Source: Christiangramia flava JLT2011 (lineage in GTDB: Bacteria > Bacteroidota > Bacteroidia > Flavobacteriales > Flavobacteriaceae). Taken from it: a DNA stretch of 64,000 nt. The translations under genes and the position numbers were made by a program. The DNA is taken from positions 1,574,001-1,638,000 of the forward strand of contig NZ_CP016359.1 in the NCBI RefSeq assembly GCF_001951155.1. Direction: 5' to 3'. This document shows positions 8,820-17,266 of this stretch, piece after piece; the first letter of the stretch is position 1, and every line of letters starts with the position of its first letter. The notes beneath the pieces were generated by a model. That model did no database searches and was not told the DNA's origin. It was given only the letters and a program-made list of their open reading frames with translations.

Positions 8820-10400
8820 CTAACCTTTGGAAACCTTTAATTTCATTCCAGGTTTGAGACTGTTACTGTTCATATCGTTCCATGCCCTCAAATTCTGTAC
8901 CGTAACGCCCGGAAACTTCTTAGAAATACTCCAAAGTGAATCTCCTTTTCTTACGGTATAGGTTTTTTGGCTGGAACTGCTGCTAGGTTTAGACGTGTTT
9001 TCGTTGCTGGCCACACTCACCGGTTTGCGCGGGTAAATCGTGAGATACTGCCCCACTCGGATGTTATTCCCGCGCAGGTTATTCCAGCGTTTAATACTGC
9101 TCACGCCCACTCCGTATCGCGCGGCAATTTTTCCTAAATAATCTCCATTTCGAACCCTGTAGCGAATCCGGTCTTCTGTCTCAACGTATTTTGGAAGTTC
9201 TTTTTTGGTTTCAGCTAACTGACTTTCAGCAAAATTATAGATCGCTGCTTCGTTGTTAACGAAAGTGCCCGTTGCAGGCCTAGGCAGGCGAAGCGTATAC
9301 TTTTCATCTTCCACGAACGGTATAATGTCCAGTTTATAACTGGGATTCAGAAATTCCAACATTTCTTTCTCCACACCCGTAACTTTCGTGATCTGATCAA
9401 AAGTTAGAAGTTTTTTAACCTGGATGGTATCGGTTTCAAAATATACCACCTCCGGATTTCCGGGCTGGAATTTATGCTCATCGGCATATTCGAAGAGGTA
9501 CAGGGTAGCCAAAAATGCCGGTACATATCCAGCTGTTTCACGTGGAAGATACCTTCTCAATTGCCAGTAATCTGTAGCTCCGCCGCTTCTGCGAATGGCT
9601 TTGCTCACATTTCCGGGTCCCGAGTTATAAGAGGCTAACACCAAATCCCAATCTCCAAAAACCTTATAGAGGCTCGCCATATATTCCGCAGCAGCCTGCG
9701 TAGACCTTACCGGGTCCATGCGTTCGTCCACATAAGAACTTACGTCCAGACCGTGCATTTTACCCGTAGTAAACATAAACTGCCAGAGACCGGTCGCCCC
9801 CACCCTCGATTTTGCTCGCGGATTCAGAGCCGATTCTACGATCGCCAGGTATTTTATTTCCAGCGGGATGTCATATTTATCTAGTTCCTGCTCAAAAAGA
9901 GGAAAATAATACGTGCTAAGCGCCATTAGACGCTCCATACTGTGTTTATTTCTTTTTAAATAAGATTTTATGACACTCTCCAGGATCGGGTTGTATTCGA
10001 TATTGAAAGGAGTACGGGCGTTAAGGCGTTCCAGCCGTGCCTTGAGCGTATCGGTAGGCAATTCATCATACACCACATCTTCATAATCCTGGTCCATGAT
10101 GCTTTCCTGCATTTTGTCAAAAAGATCAGAATTGGTGAGCTCGGCTCTCCAGAGGGAATCGATTTTCATCGCTTTCGGAAGATCTTCCAAAGCTACTTTT
10201 GAAGAATCGCGGATGACGGCGGAAATAGGCAATTTACTGGCAAATTCCGGATCTGGTTCTGCCAGTTTTATTTCCGTATCATCACTCTTCTGAAAAATCT
10301 GTACTCTGAAATTTGCCTTTTCGACCCGCTCTTTTTTCTCCTGCGCAAATACCGAAGTTGCGGCTGCGAGCAATCCCATGCATAATATCTGTTTCAGCAT
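8820..10400 (-). CDS. MltD-like membrane-bound lytic transglycosylase with two LysM domains
   Basis: A 526-residue secreted enzyme that cleaves the MurNAc-GlcNAc bond of peptidoglycan with 1,6-anhydro product formation. A signal peptide (about 1-19, ending SVFA) is followed by an acidic region and the SLT domain from about 165. The catalytic Glu189 is in IVESALNP, followed by SRVGATGLWQFM. Two LysM repeats lie near 412-456 (YRVRNGDYLGKIAARYGV) and 481-524 (YTVRKGDSLWSISKKF). Only one strand of envelope genes surrounds it. A parS-like 16-mer (9534-9549) is embedded in the coding sequence. Confidence 0.92.
   Translation of the reverse strand: MLKQILCMGLLAAATSVFAQEKKERVEKANFRVQIFQKSDDTEIKLAEPDPEFASKLPISAVIRDSSKVALEDLPKAMKIDSLWRAELTNSDLFDKMQESIMDQDYEDVVYDELPTDTLKARLERLNARTPFNIEYNPILESVIKSYLKRNKHSMERLMALSTYYFPLFEQELDKYDIPLEIKYLAIVESALNPRAKSRVGATGLWQFMFTTGKMHGLDVSSYVDERMDPVRSTQAAAEYMASLYKVFGDWDLVLASYNSGPGNVSKAIRRSGGATDYWQLRRYLPRETAGYVPAFLATLYLFEYADEHKFQPGNPEVVYFETDTIQVKKLLTFDQITKVTGVEKEMLEFLNPSYKLDIIPFVEDEKYTLRLPRPATGTFVNNEAAIYNFAESQLAETKKELPKYVETEDRIRYRVRNGDYLGKIAARYGVGVSSIKRWNNLRGNNIRVGQYLTIYPRKPVSVASNENTSKPSSSSSQKTYTVRKGDSLWSISKKFPGVTVQNLRAWNDMNSNSLKPGMKLKVSKG
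9534..9549. other. Weak parS-like site inside the transglycosylase gene
   Basis: TGTTTCACGTGGAAGA differs from the degenerate ParB site TGTTnCACGTGnAACA by one base. It lies 5.4 kb from the pair of better sites around mnmG. Because it also encodes conserved protein sequence (PRETAGY), it could be chance. Confidence 0.4.
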
Positions 10401-10449
10401 ATTTCTTATTTAAAATAATAAACGCAAGAACCGCAAATTTCGTACCCTA

Positions 10450-11640
10450 TTATTTTTGAATCGCTTCGATACCCGGAAGCGTTTTTCCTTCCAGCATTTC
10501 CAGCATGGCACCACCGCCGGTGGAAACATAACTCATCTGGTCTTCAAGGCCAAACTTTTTAACAGCAGCTACTGAATCTCCACCTCCAACGAGTGAGAAT
10601 GCACCTTCTTTAGTCGCTTCAGCAATTGCTTTTCCTAAAGAAATGGTTCCATTCGCAAACGTATCCATTTCGAAAACCCCAACAGGGCCATTCCAAAGGA
10701 TAATTTTAGAATCTTTGATCACACGCGCGAAGTTTTCTAAGGTCTTTTCTCCAACGTCCAGACCCATCCAGCCGTCAGGAATATTGTCTACACTTTCAGT
10801 TTGCGTACTGGCTTGTTCTGAAAAACTGTCGGCAATTACCGAATCTACCGGTAAATGCACTTCTACGCCTTTTTCTTTGGCCTTTTTCAGAATTTCCAGC
10901 GCCAGCTCCTGTTTATCATCTTCTACCAGGGAATTACCAATATGGCCGCCCTGAGCTTTTATGAAAGTATACGTCATTCCGCCGCCAATGATCAGGTGAT
11001 CGATCTTGTCCAGGATGTTTTCAATAACCGTAATTTTAGTAGATACTTTGGCTCCTCCCAAAATAGCCGTAACCGGTTTTTCATTGCTGTTCAATACCTT
11101 ATCCAAAGACTTGATCTCTTTGGCAAGTAGGTATCCAAAACACTTATCTTCAAAGAATTGAGCCACGACGGTAGTAGAAGCGTGAGCGCGATGCGCGGTT
11201 CCGAAGGCATCGTTCACATATATATCTCCCAGCCTGGAAAGTTTTTCGGCAAAATCTTCATCGCCTTTGGTCTCTTCCTCATAAAAACGGAGGTTTTCCA
11301 GTAGTAATACTTCTCCAGATTGCAGATTATTCGCGGCTTTCTCCACATCTTCTCCAATACAATCTTCTACAAATTTCACTTCAACGCCAATGATTTCAGA
11401 AACCTTTGAAACGATATGCTGCAGTGAGTATTTAGGCTCCTTGCCTTTTGGCCTGCCAAGGTGAGACATGAGCACCACACTTCCACCGTCTTCAAGAATC
11501 TTGATAATGGTTGGTTTTGCAGCTTCGATACGATTGGTATCGGTCACCTCGTTTTCATCATTCAATGGCACATTAAAATCTACTCTGATCAGTGCGCGTT
11601 TGTCGTCAAAATTATAGTCGTCGATTGTTTTCATAGTCAT
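10450..11640 (-). CDS. pgk: Phosphoglycerate kinase
   Basis: Glycolytic enzyme transferring phosphate between 1,3-bisphosphoglycerate and ADP in the cytoplasm. It has 396 residues from the first ATG, or 394 if translation begins at the second ATG (MKTIDDYNF, 11634). Family signatures are RVDFNVPL near the N-terminus, [17 protein letters not shown] in the centre, [10 protein letters not shown] and [13 protein letters not shown] in the nucleotide domain. It is divergent from holB, with only 63 bases between the two starts. Confidence 0.97.
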   Translation of the reverse strand: MTMKTIDDYNFDDKRALIRVDFNVPLNDENEVTDTNRIEAAKPTIIKILEDGGSVVLMSHLGRPKGKEPKYSLQHIVSKVSEIIGVEVKFVEDCIGEDVEKAANNLQSGEVLLLENLRFYEEETKGDEDFAEKLSRLGDIYVNDAFGTAHRAHASTTVVAQFFEDKCFGYLLAKEIKSLDKVLNSNEKPVTAILGGAKVSTKITVIENILDKIDHLIIGGGMTYTFIKAQGGHIGNSLVEDDKQELALEILKKAKEKGVEVHLPVDSVIADSFSEQASTQTESVDNIPDGWMGLDVGEKTLENFARVIKDSKIILWNGPVGVFEMDTFANGTISLGKAIAEATKEGAFSLVGGGDSVAAVKKFGLEDQMSYVSTGGGAMLEMLEGKTLPGIEAIQK

Positions 11641-11692
11641 CCTTTATCTACAAATATAAATTTTTCCCAAGATAATCTCTTCTATATAATTT

Positions 11693-11700
11693 TATATTTG
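11693..11700 (+). promoter_or_regulatory. -7 box directly in front of holB
   Basis: TATATTTG, a perfect TAnnTTTG, ends only three bases before the holB ATG. If used, the transcript would start at or next to the start codon and be leaderless. Confidence 0.35.
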
Positions 11701-11703
11701 CCT

Positions 11704-12858
11704 ATGCTTTTTAAAGAAATCATCGGGCTTCCGCATATCAAAAATCACCTGACCACTACGGCCGACAGGGGGAGAATTCCTCATGCTCAGCTTTTTACCG
11801 GTGCAGCGGGAAGCGGGGTACTTCCCATGGCGATCGCCTATGCACAATATATCCTCTGCGGAAACACCCAGGGGGAAAATGAAAACGGACAATCTTCGTG
11901 TAATCTGAAGTTCGTCAAGTTTGCCCATCCAGACCTGCATTTTGTATTTCCGGTCAATACCAACGAAAAGATCAAATCCCACCCGGTTTCCGCTCATTTT
12001 ATGGAAGAATGGCGCGAATTCTTACAAAAACAAGCATACGGAAATCTTTACGACTGGTACCAAAAAATTGGGATCGAGAACAAACAGGGTAAAATCGGGG
12101 TAGATGAAGCACAGGACATCGTCAAGGCACTTTCTCTAAAATCATATGAAGGCGGCTTCAAGATCATGATTATCTGGCAAGCCGATAAAATGAACCAGGC
12201 GGCTTCCAATAAACTTCTAAAACTGATCGAGGAACCCCCAAAAGACACGGTTTTCCTATTAATTGCTGAAGATGAGGAGCAGATCATTCAAACCATTAAA
12301 TCCCGCTGCCAGCGGTTACACTTTCCGCCGCTAAGCGAAGCCGATATCGCTGAAGCACTCCTGAAAAATGAAAATTGTGACCAGCCCACAGCCCTAAAAA
12401 TCGCTCATCAATGCAACGGGAATTACAACCGCGCACTGGGCATTTTAAAGCATAACAGTGAAGATGAACAATTTGAAAGCTGGTTCATACAATGGGTTCG
12501 TGCAGCCTTTAAAGCAAGAGGAAATAAGAGCGTGGTACTGGAACTGGTAAAATGGAGTGAAGAGATCGCCGCCCTGAACCGGGAATCACAAAAAAGCTTT
12601 TTATTATATTGTATAGATTTTTTCCGCCAGGCGATGCTGTTGAATTATGAGGCCAGGGAACTGGTCTACCTGGAGCCGGCCACCAAAAATTTTAAATTAG
12701 AAAAATTTGCACCCTTCATCCACGGAGCAAATATTCCGGAAATTACACAGGCTCTGGAAAATGCTATTTATCACGTGGAACGAAATGGAAATGCCAAGAT
12801 CATTTTTACAGATCTTTCTATTAAATTAACACGACTGCTACACAAAAAAATAGCTTAA
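11704..12858 (+). CDS. holB: DNA polymerase III subunit delta' (clamp-loader)
   Basis: A 384-residue clamp-loader subunit that helps load the sliding clamp during replication. The open frame extends 81 codons further upstream, but that part lies antisense to pgk. The family N-terminus MLFKEIIGLPHIKNHL fixes the start at 11704. RIPHAQLFTGAAGSG marks the AAA+ P-loop position, degenerate as usual for delta'. KADKMN-type and LLKLIEEPPKDTVFLLI segments and SRCQRLHFPPLSE (sensor region) follow in order. The next gene (DoxX) begins one base after its stop. Confidence 0.9.
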   Translation: MLFKEIIGLPHIKNHLTTTADRGRIPHAQLFTGAAGSGVLPMAIAYAQYILCGNTQGENENGQSSCNLKFVKFAHPDLHFVFPVNTNEKIKSHPVSAHFMEEWREFLQKQAYGNLYDWYQKIGIENKQGKIGVDEAQDIVKALSLKSYEGGFKIMIIWQADKMNQAASNKLLKLIEEPPKDTVFLLIAEDEEQIIQTIKSRCQRLHFPPLSEADIAEALLKNENCDQPTALKIAHQCNGNYNRALGILKHNSEDEQFESWFIQWVRAAFKARGNKSVVLELVKWSEEIAALNRESQKSFLLYCIDFFRQAMLLNYEARELVYLEPATKNFKLEKFAPFIHGANIPEITQALENAIYHVERNGNAKIIFTDLSIKLTRLLHKKIA

Positions 12859-12859
12859 C

Positions 12860-13255
12860 ATGGAGACCATCTCTCAGTATGTAACAGAAGTTCTTATCCT
12901 TCTTTTTATCCTGATCGTATTTCTTCAATCAGGAATTGACAAACTTGTAGACTGGAATGGAAATACTTCCTGGCTCAAAGAACATTTTGCTTCCACCTTT
13001 CTTTCAGGAAGCGTTCCTTTCGTGGTTGGAATTGTCATGGTTTTGGAGATCCTGACGGGGATCGCCGCTATGGTTTCGGTCTTGTGGATCATTGCCTATG
13101 GCGCCAATGAACTAGGCCTACTAACCTGTTCCCTGGCATCACTAACCCTGCTAATGCTCCTGTTTGGACAACGTATTGCAAAAGATTACGCCGGAGCCTT
13201 TACCTTAACCGGTTACTTTATCATCACAATCTTTGGTGTGTACATCATGAGTTAG
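12860..13255 (+). CDS. DoxX-like four-helix membrane protein
   Basis: A 131-residue integral membrane protein with four hydrophobic helices (about 9-25, 50-74, 78-103 and 108-130). After the first helix comes LQSGIDKLVDWNGNTSWLKEHF, which fits the DoxX/DoxD-like family. Its function in flavobacteria is unknown. It follows holB with a 1-base gap and ends at a strong terminator, so the two are cotranscribed. Confidence 0.75.
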   Translation: METISQYVTEVLILLFILIVFLQSGIDKLVDWNGNTSWLKEHFASTFLSGSVPFVVGIVMVLEILTGIAAMVSVLWIIAYGANELGLLTCSLASLTLLMLLFGQRIAKDYAGAFTLTGYFIITIFGVYIMS

Positions 13256-13270
13256 AAAACTGAAACAAAT

Positions 13271-13301
13271 AAAAAAGGCTCCAATTTTTGGAGCCTTTTT
13301 T
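13271..13301. terminator. Bidirectional terminator between the DoxX and OmpH-like genes
   Basis: A perfect 14-bp stem (AAAAAAGGCTCCAA) with a three-base loop and T runs on both strands, between convergent genes. Confidence 0.9.
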
Positions 13302-13317
13302 ATTGGAAATTGTATCG

Positions 13318-13869
13318 TTATTCTTCTGAAGCTTCAGCTGGCTCCTCTGAACCTGCTTTAGGTTCGTAGCCATTATTCAATTCTTTCAGAATTTCTTCAG
13401 TAATATCCATTCCGTCTTCAGCATACATTACGGTTGTACCCTCATTAGAACCGAAAACCATGCTATAACCGTGATCCTTTCCGTAGTCTTTCACATAGGT
13501 CTTCACCTTTTCTACCAGTGAATCCATGATCTGTGAACTTTCCTGGCGAAGCTGATTGGTTTGCATTTGTTGACGTTGCTGAATCATTTGTTGTTTTTGC
13601 ATCAACTCCTGCTCCTTAGCTTTACGTTGAGCTTCAGACATTGATCCCATTCCAGACTGGTAAGCCTGCACCTCCTGCTGAAAAGCCTGACCGATAGAAT
13701 CCAGCTGATTCCTAACCGCATCTGATTTCGATGTGAATTCAGCCTCTACATCTTTCATCTCTTTATACTCTTCGATGACCTTCGAGGTATCTACGTAAGC
13801 GAGTTTTTGTTCATTACAGGAAACCAATATGGCCGCCAGTGCAAAAACGCTTAAAATTGATTTTTTCAT
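13318..13869 (-). CDS. OmpH/Skp family periplasmic chaperone, predicted lipoprotein
   Basis: A 183-residue Skp-like chaperone for outer-membrane proteins. The N-terminus is a lipoprotein signal (AAILVSC, Cys at about 18) rather than a plain cleaved signal as in E. coli Skp. KLAYVDTSKVIEEY matches the first strand of OmpH. A long Gln/Lys/Glu coiled coil fills about 40-125, and a final strand region (YSMVFGSNEGTTVMYAEDG) precedes an acidic tail. Transcription appears to start from its own promoter at 13889-13916. Confidence 0.85.
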   Translation of the reverse strand: MKKSILSVFALAAILVSCNEQKLAYVDTSKVIEEYKEMKDVEAEFTSKSDAVRNQLDSIGQAFQQEVQAYQSGMGSMSEAQRKAKEQELMQKQQMIQQRQQMQTNQLRQESSQIMDSLVEKVKTYVKDYGKDHGYSMVFGSNEGTTVMYAEDGMDITEEILKELNNGYEPKAGSEEPAEASEE

Positions 13870-13888
13870 GTTTCGTTGATTTTGAGAG

Positions 13889-13916
13889 CAAATGTATAAA
13901 ATAGGAACTCAACAAA
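13889..13916 (-). promoter_or_regulatory. Probable promoter of the OmpH-like gene
   Basis: On the minus strand TTTG (13916-13913), a 16-base spacer and TACATTTG (13896-13889) precede the start codon at 13869 by about 20 bases, close to the Bacteroidota consensus. Confidence 0.5.
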
Positions 13917-14083
13917 AAGCGATTTTGTTAAAAATAGACATTTCCTATTTTTTAGTTGAAATAAATAGATATATTTTATAAAAAATAGCCCGATTTAATT
14001 CGATTTTTGAACGTTTCAAGACAAGGGAGTAAGATTATGCTGTAAAACTTTTTAAACGCGCTTAAATCGGCTTAAATTGAATA

Positions 14084-14914
14084 TTATTCTGATTTTTTAA
14101 AGAAATAAGCAATGGAAGAATATTCGCCGGTTTTTTTCGCTTCCGTATTTGATTTGAATCCATTCCGGAAAGCCTTCAATAAATTAGTACTGCCTTTAAT
14201 TTTCTCACTCAGTAGACTCACATAGAAAGAATCAAATTTCAGCGGTTTTTCTTCCACCAGGGAAAATTTTGTAGATCCTGCCAAATTTTGAATTCCTGTT
14301 CTCGAAAAATGATAAAGGTGCCGTGGCACATCCCAGGCCGCCCAATTCTCCCCATAAATTTTTGCATCTAAAGATTTATAATTTGGAACGGCAATGACCA
14401 GCAAACCATTTTCGTTCAATAAAGAGAAAAATTTTTCAAAAGCTATTTTAGGGTTTGGCAAATGTTCCAAAACATGCCAAAGGCTAATCACGTCATATTT
14501 TCCATCAATATCATCCAAATTTGAAAAGACAGAAATTTCTTTCTCCATTGCCAATTTGCGAGCCGATGAATTCGGTTCCATTCCAACAACTTCCCACGAT
14601 TGACTTTTCATGGTTTTTAAAAATTCCCCCGTTCCGCAACCAATGTCTAAAATTTTCCCGCCGTTAATATAGTTCTGAATCCAGCCAGCTTTTTTTTGAA
14701 GCATATAAGACTTAACCTTCTGGTAAATGAAGTCCTGAACAGAAGAGACTGAATCTTTATGGGAAACATATTCGTCACTTTCGTAATAAGAAGATAGATT
14801 CACTGGAACAGGAATGGTTTTTAACACGCCCGGTTCGAACTCCATAATATCAAACAACTCACCACTTACAAGGTGATCCTTACATGAAATAAACTTGTTT
14901 TCAGTTTTCAGAAT
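14084..14914 (-). CDS. Class I SAM-dependent methyltransferase with no standard start codon upstream of its conserved N-terminus
   Basis: A methyltransferase_23-type enzyme. The SAM motif ILDIGCGTGEF lies about 69-79 residues after the TTG at 14857. LWHVLEHLPNP and WAAWDVPRHLYHF follow, as in flavobacterial relatives. The first standard start candidates are TTG 14857 and ATG 14845. The open frame continues upstream to a TAA at 14924-14926 and encodes KDHLVSGELFDI, which I recognise as the conserved opening of this family. No ATG, GTG or TTG precedes it. ATT (14914 or 14923) or CTG (14911) are the only candidates. The end at 14914 given here is therefore a guess. The substrate is unknown, and the gene is more AT-rich than its neighbours. 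Confidence 0.75.
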   Translation of the reverse strand: MLKTENKFISCKDHLVSGELFDIMEFEPGVLKTIPVPVNLSSYYESDEYVSHKDSVSSVQDFIYQKVKSYMLQKKAGWIQNYINGGKILDIGCGTGEFLKTMKSQSWEVVGMEPNSSARKLAMEKEISVFSNLDDIDGKYDVISLWHVLEHLPNPKIAFEKFFSLLNENGLLVIAVPNYKSLDAKIYGENWAAWDVPRHLYHFSRTGIQNLAGSTKFSLVEEKPLKFDSFYVSLLSEKIKGSTNLLKAFRNGFKSNTEAKKTGEYSSIAYFFKKSE

Positions 14915-14929
14915 TGAAAAAATTTACAA

Positions 14930-14945
14930 TGTTCCACGTGGAACG
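14930..14945. other. parS-like ParB-binding site downstream of mnmG
   Basis: TGTTCCACGTGGAACG contains a perfect 14-base palindrome and matches the ParB site TGTTnCACGTGnAACA at all but the last base. It is intergenic, 8 bases beyond the mnmG stop codon. Confidence 0.75.
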
Positions 14946-14953
14946 ATTAGAGG

Positions 14954-16825
14954 TTAACGTCCCAAATAAACCAGGAGCACAGAAATATCATTCGGGCTAA
15001 CCCCGCTGATTCTGGATGCCTGAGATATGGTTTTAGGCTGAATTTTATTCAGTTTTTCGCGAGCTTCATACGACATGGATTTAATCTGGGAGTAATCGAA
15101 ATCCTGAGGAATGCGAATATCCTCCAGTCGATTTAACTTATCGGCATTATTCTTTTCCTTTTCTATATACCCTGAATATTTTACCTGTATTTCAGTTTGC
15201 TCCAGCATTTCTTCAGTCAACTCATGCTGCTGGATATATTCTTTCACTCCGGAGAAATTCATGACATCATTCATCTCCACATGAGGTCTTGAAAAAACCT
15301 TAAAGACCTTATCGCTTTGCTTCATAGGTGAAGATTTTTTGGCTTCCAAAATAGGATTTGCCTCTTCAGGAACTACGGAAAGGTCCTTCAGAAAGTCAAC
15401 GAATTCAGAAGATTTTTTCTTCTTCTCCTCCATCCTTCTCATTCGGTCTTCCTTAGCCAAACCAATTTTATATGCCTTTTCGGTTAATCTGAAATCAGCA
15501 TTATCCTGTCTTAAAAGCGTACGATATTCGGCACGGGAAGTAAACATACGATAAGGCTCTTCCGTTCCCTTCGTAATCAAATCATCTATCAAAACCCCAA
15601 TATAAGCTTCATCTCTTTTTAGAATAAACTCCTCTTTCTCCTGGACTTTCAAAGCCGCATTTATTCCCGCCATTAAACCCTGACAAGCGGCTTCTTCGTA
15701 ACCGGTCGTTCCATTAATCTGACCTGCGAAATACAAACCTTCGACCAGTTTGGTTTCCAAAGTATGGTTCAATTGGGTTGGTGGGAAATAATCATATTCA
15801 ATCGCATATCCTGGTCTGAAAAATTTCACGTTTTCAAAGCCAGCAACAGATTTTAAAGCTTTGTATTGTACATCTTCCGGTAGTGAAGTGGAAAATCCGT
15901 TTACATAAACCTCTACGGTATTCCAACCTTCCGGTTCTACAAAAAGCTGATGACGATCTTTATCTGCAAATCGATTGATCTTATCTTCAATTGAGGGACA
16001 ATAACGAGGGCCCAGACTTTTAATTCTACCATTGAACATAGGCGATCGTTCAAAGCCTTCACGAAGCAAATTATGTACTTCCGGTGAAGTGTAAGTCATA
16101 TAACAGGAACGCTGTTTCGAAAGAGGCCGTGTTTCGTTAGAATATGAAAACTTACCGGGAATATCATCGCCCGGTTGTTCTACCATTTTGGAATAATCTA
16201 AAGAGCGACCGTCTACCCGAGGAGGTGTTCCAGTTTTCATTCTCCCGGCTTCAAAACCAGCGTTTATAAGATCTTTTGTGATACCGGTTGCTGCCCGTTC
16301 ACCTGCCCGACCGCCGCCGAATTGTTTTTCGCCAATATGAATCAAACCATTCAGAAAAGTACCATTGGTACAAATAACAGTTTTCGATTTGACTTCAAGA
16401 CCCAGAGACGTTCGAACCCCAACCACTTTGTCTTTTTCGATGATCAAACCTGCTACCATTTCCTGATAAAAATCGAGATTTGGCGTTTGCTCCAATTTCA
16501 ACCTCCAGTCTTCAGCAAAACGCATTCGATCACTTTGAACTCGAGGGCTCCACATCGCGGGACCTTTACTTTTGTTCAACATCTTAAATTGAATCGCAGA
16601 TGTATCGCTTACAATTCCGGAATAACCACCCATTGCATCGATTTCACGAACAATCTGGCCTTTCGCAATTCCTCCCATTGCAGGATTACAACTCATCTGG
16701 GCAATATTCTGCAAATTCATGGTAATCAACAGCGTCTTAGCGCCCATATTTGCCGCAGCAGCGGCGGCTTCGCTCCCAGCGTGCCCAGCTCCTACTACAA
16801 TTACATCATATTCCTTTTCAAACAT
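14954..16825 (-). CDS. mnmG: tRNA uridine-5-carboxymethylaminomethyl(34) synthesis enzyme
   Basis: A 623-residue FAD enzyme that, with MnmE, installs the (carboxymethyl)aminomethyl group on U34 of several tRNAs. The FAD-binding motif VVGAGHAGSEAA is at about 10-21. MSCNPAMGGIAKGQ, GTFLNGLIHIG and GLYFAGQINGTTGYEEAACQG are strong GidA signatures. The helical C-terminus ends in SRISGVSPNDISVLLVYL. Length is normal. The gene is flanked on both sides by parS-like sites and is separated by 9 bases from ybeY upstream. Confidence 0.97.
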   Translation of the reverse strand: MFEKEYDVIVVGAGHAGSEAAAAAANMGAKTLLITMNLQNIAQMSCNPAMGGIAKGQIVREIDAMGGYSGIVSDTSAIQFKMLNKSKGPAMWSPRVQSDRMRFAEDWRLKLEQTPNLDFYQEMVAGLIIEKDKVVGVRTSLGLEVKSKTVICTNGTFLNGLIHIGEKQFGGGRAGERAATGITKDLINAGFEAGRMKTGTPPRVDGRSLDYSKMVEQPGDDIPGKFSYSNETRPLSKQRSCYMTYTSPEVHNLLREGFERSPMFNGRIKSLGPRYCPSIEDKINRFADKDRHQLFVEPEGWNTVEVYVNGFSTSLPEDVQYKALKSVAGFENVKFFRPGYAIEYDYFPPTQLNHTLETKLVEGLYFAGQINGTTGYEEAACQGLMAGINAALKVQEKEEFILKRDEAYIGVLIDDLITKGTEEPYRMFTSRAEYRTLLRQDNADFRLTEKAYKIGLAKEDRMRRMEEKKKKSSEFVDFLKDLSVVPEEANPILEAKKSSPMKQSDKVFKVFSRPHVEMNDVMNFSGVKEYIQQHELTEEMLEQTEIQVKYSGYIEKEKNNADKLNRLEDIRIPQDFDYSQIKSMSYEAREKLNKIQPKTISQASRISGVSPNDISVLLVYLGR

Positions 16826-16834
16826 AAAATTGGT

Positions 16835-17266
16835 TTATTGTTCCACGTGGAACATTTCCATTTTTTCTTCTTCCTTGCGTCGCATCAAATCGGCATCCCT
16901 TTCAGTTTTATCCCCATAGCCGCAAAAATGAAGAATGCCATGAATCAAAACACGTCTTAGCTCAGTATCGAAATCAACAGAAAACTCATTCGCATTTTCA
17001 CGTACACGCTCTACACTAATAAAAATATCACCACCAATCAAGTTACCTTCCGTTGTGTCAAAACTAATGATATCAGTATAGGTGTCATGATCCAGGTATT
17101 CTACATTTATTTTGTGCAGATATTCATCGTCGCAAAAGATGAAATTTATCTCCCCCACTTTCCTATCTTCAGAAGCAGCGGCTTTAAGTATCCAATTAGT
17201 GTATCGTTCTTCCTCCTGAAGTTCAAAAGAACATTCGCTAAAGAAATTAATTTGATTTGCTTCCAA
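16835..17266 (-). CDS. ybeY: rRNA maturation RNase YbeY
   Basis: A 143-residue metal-dependent endoribonuclease family protein involved in 16S rRNA 3' processing and ribosome quality control. The motif HGILHFCGYGDKTERDADLM supplies two zinc His ligands. Where the usual motif HGxLHLxGYDH has a third His, this protein has Asp, as I recall for other Bacteroidota. The last residues MFHVEQ are encoded by a perfect parS palindrome (16839-16854). Its start overlaps the end of the DUF4175 gene by 20 bases. Confidence 0.9.
   Translation of the reverse strand: MEANQINFFSECSFELQEEERYTNWILKAAASEDRKVGEINFIFCDDEYLHKINVEYLDHDTYTDIISFDTTEGNLIGGDIFISVERVRENANEFSVDFDTELRRVLIHGILHFCGYGDKTERDADLMRRKEEEKMEMFHVEQ
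16839..16854. other. parS-like ParB-binding site, perfect palindrome
   Basis: TGTTCCACGTGGAACA is a perfect 16-base palindrome and matches TGTTnCACGTGnAACA without mismatch. It lies in the last codons of ybeY, 1.9 kb from the second site on the other side of mnmG. Confidence 0.82.

Noticed and set aside
11461..11703. Upstream extension of holB by 81 codons
   Set aside because: It is antisense to pgk and has no similarity to clamp-loader proteins.
12767..12782. TCACGTGGAAC in holB as a parS site
   Set aside because: Several mismatches in the left arm; one half-site only.
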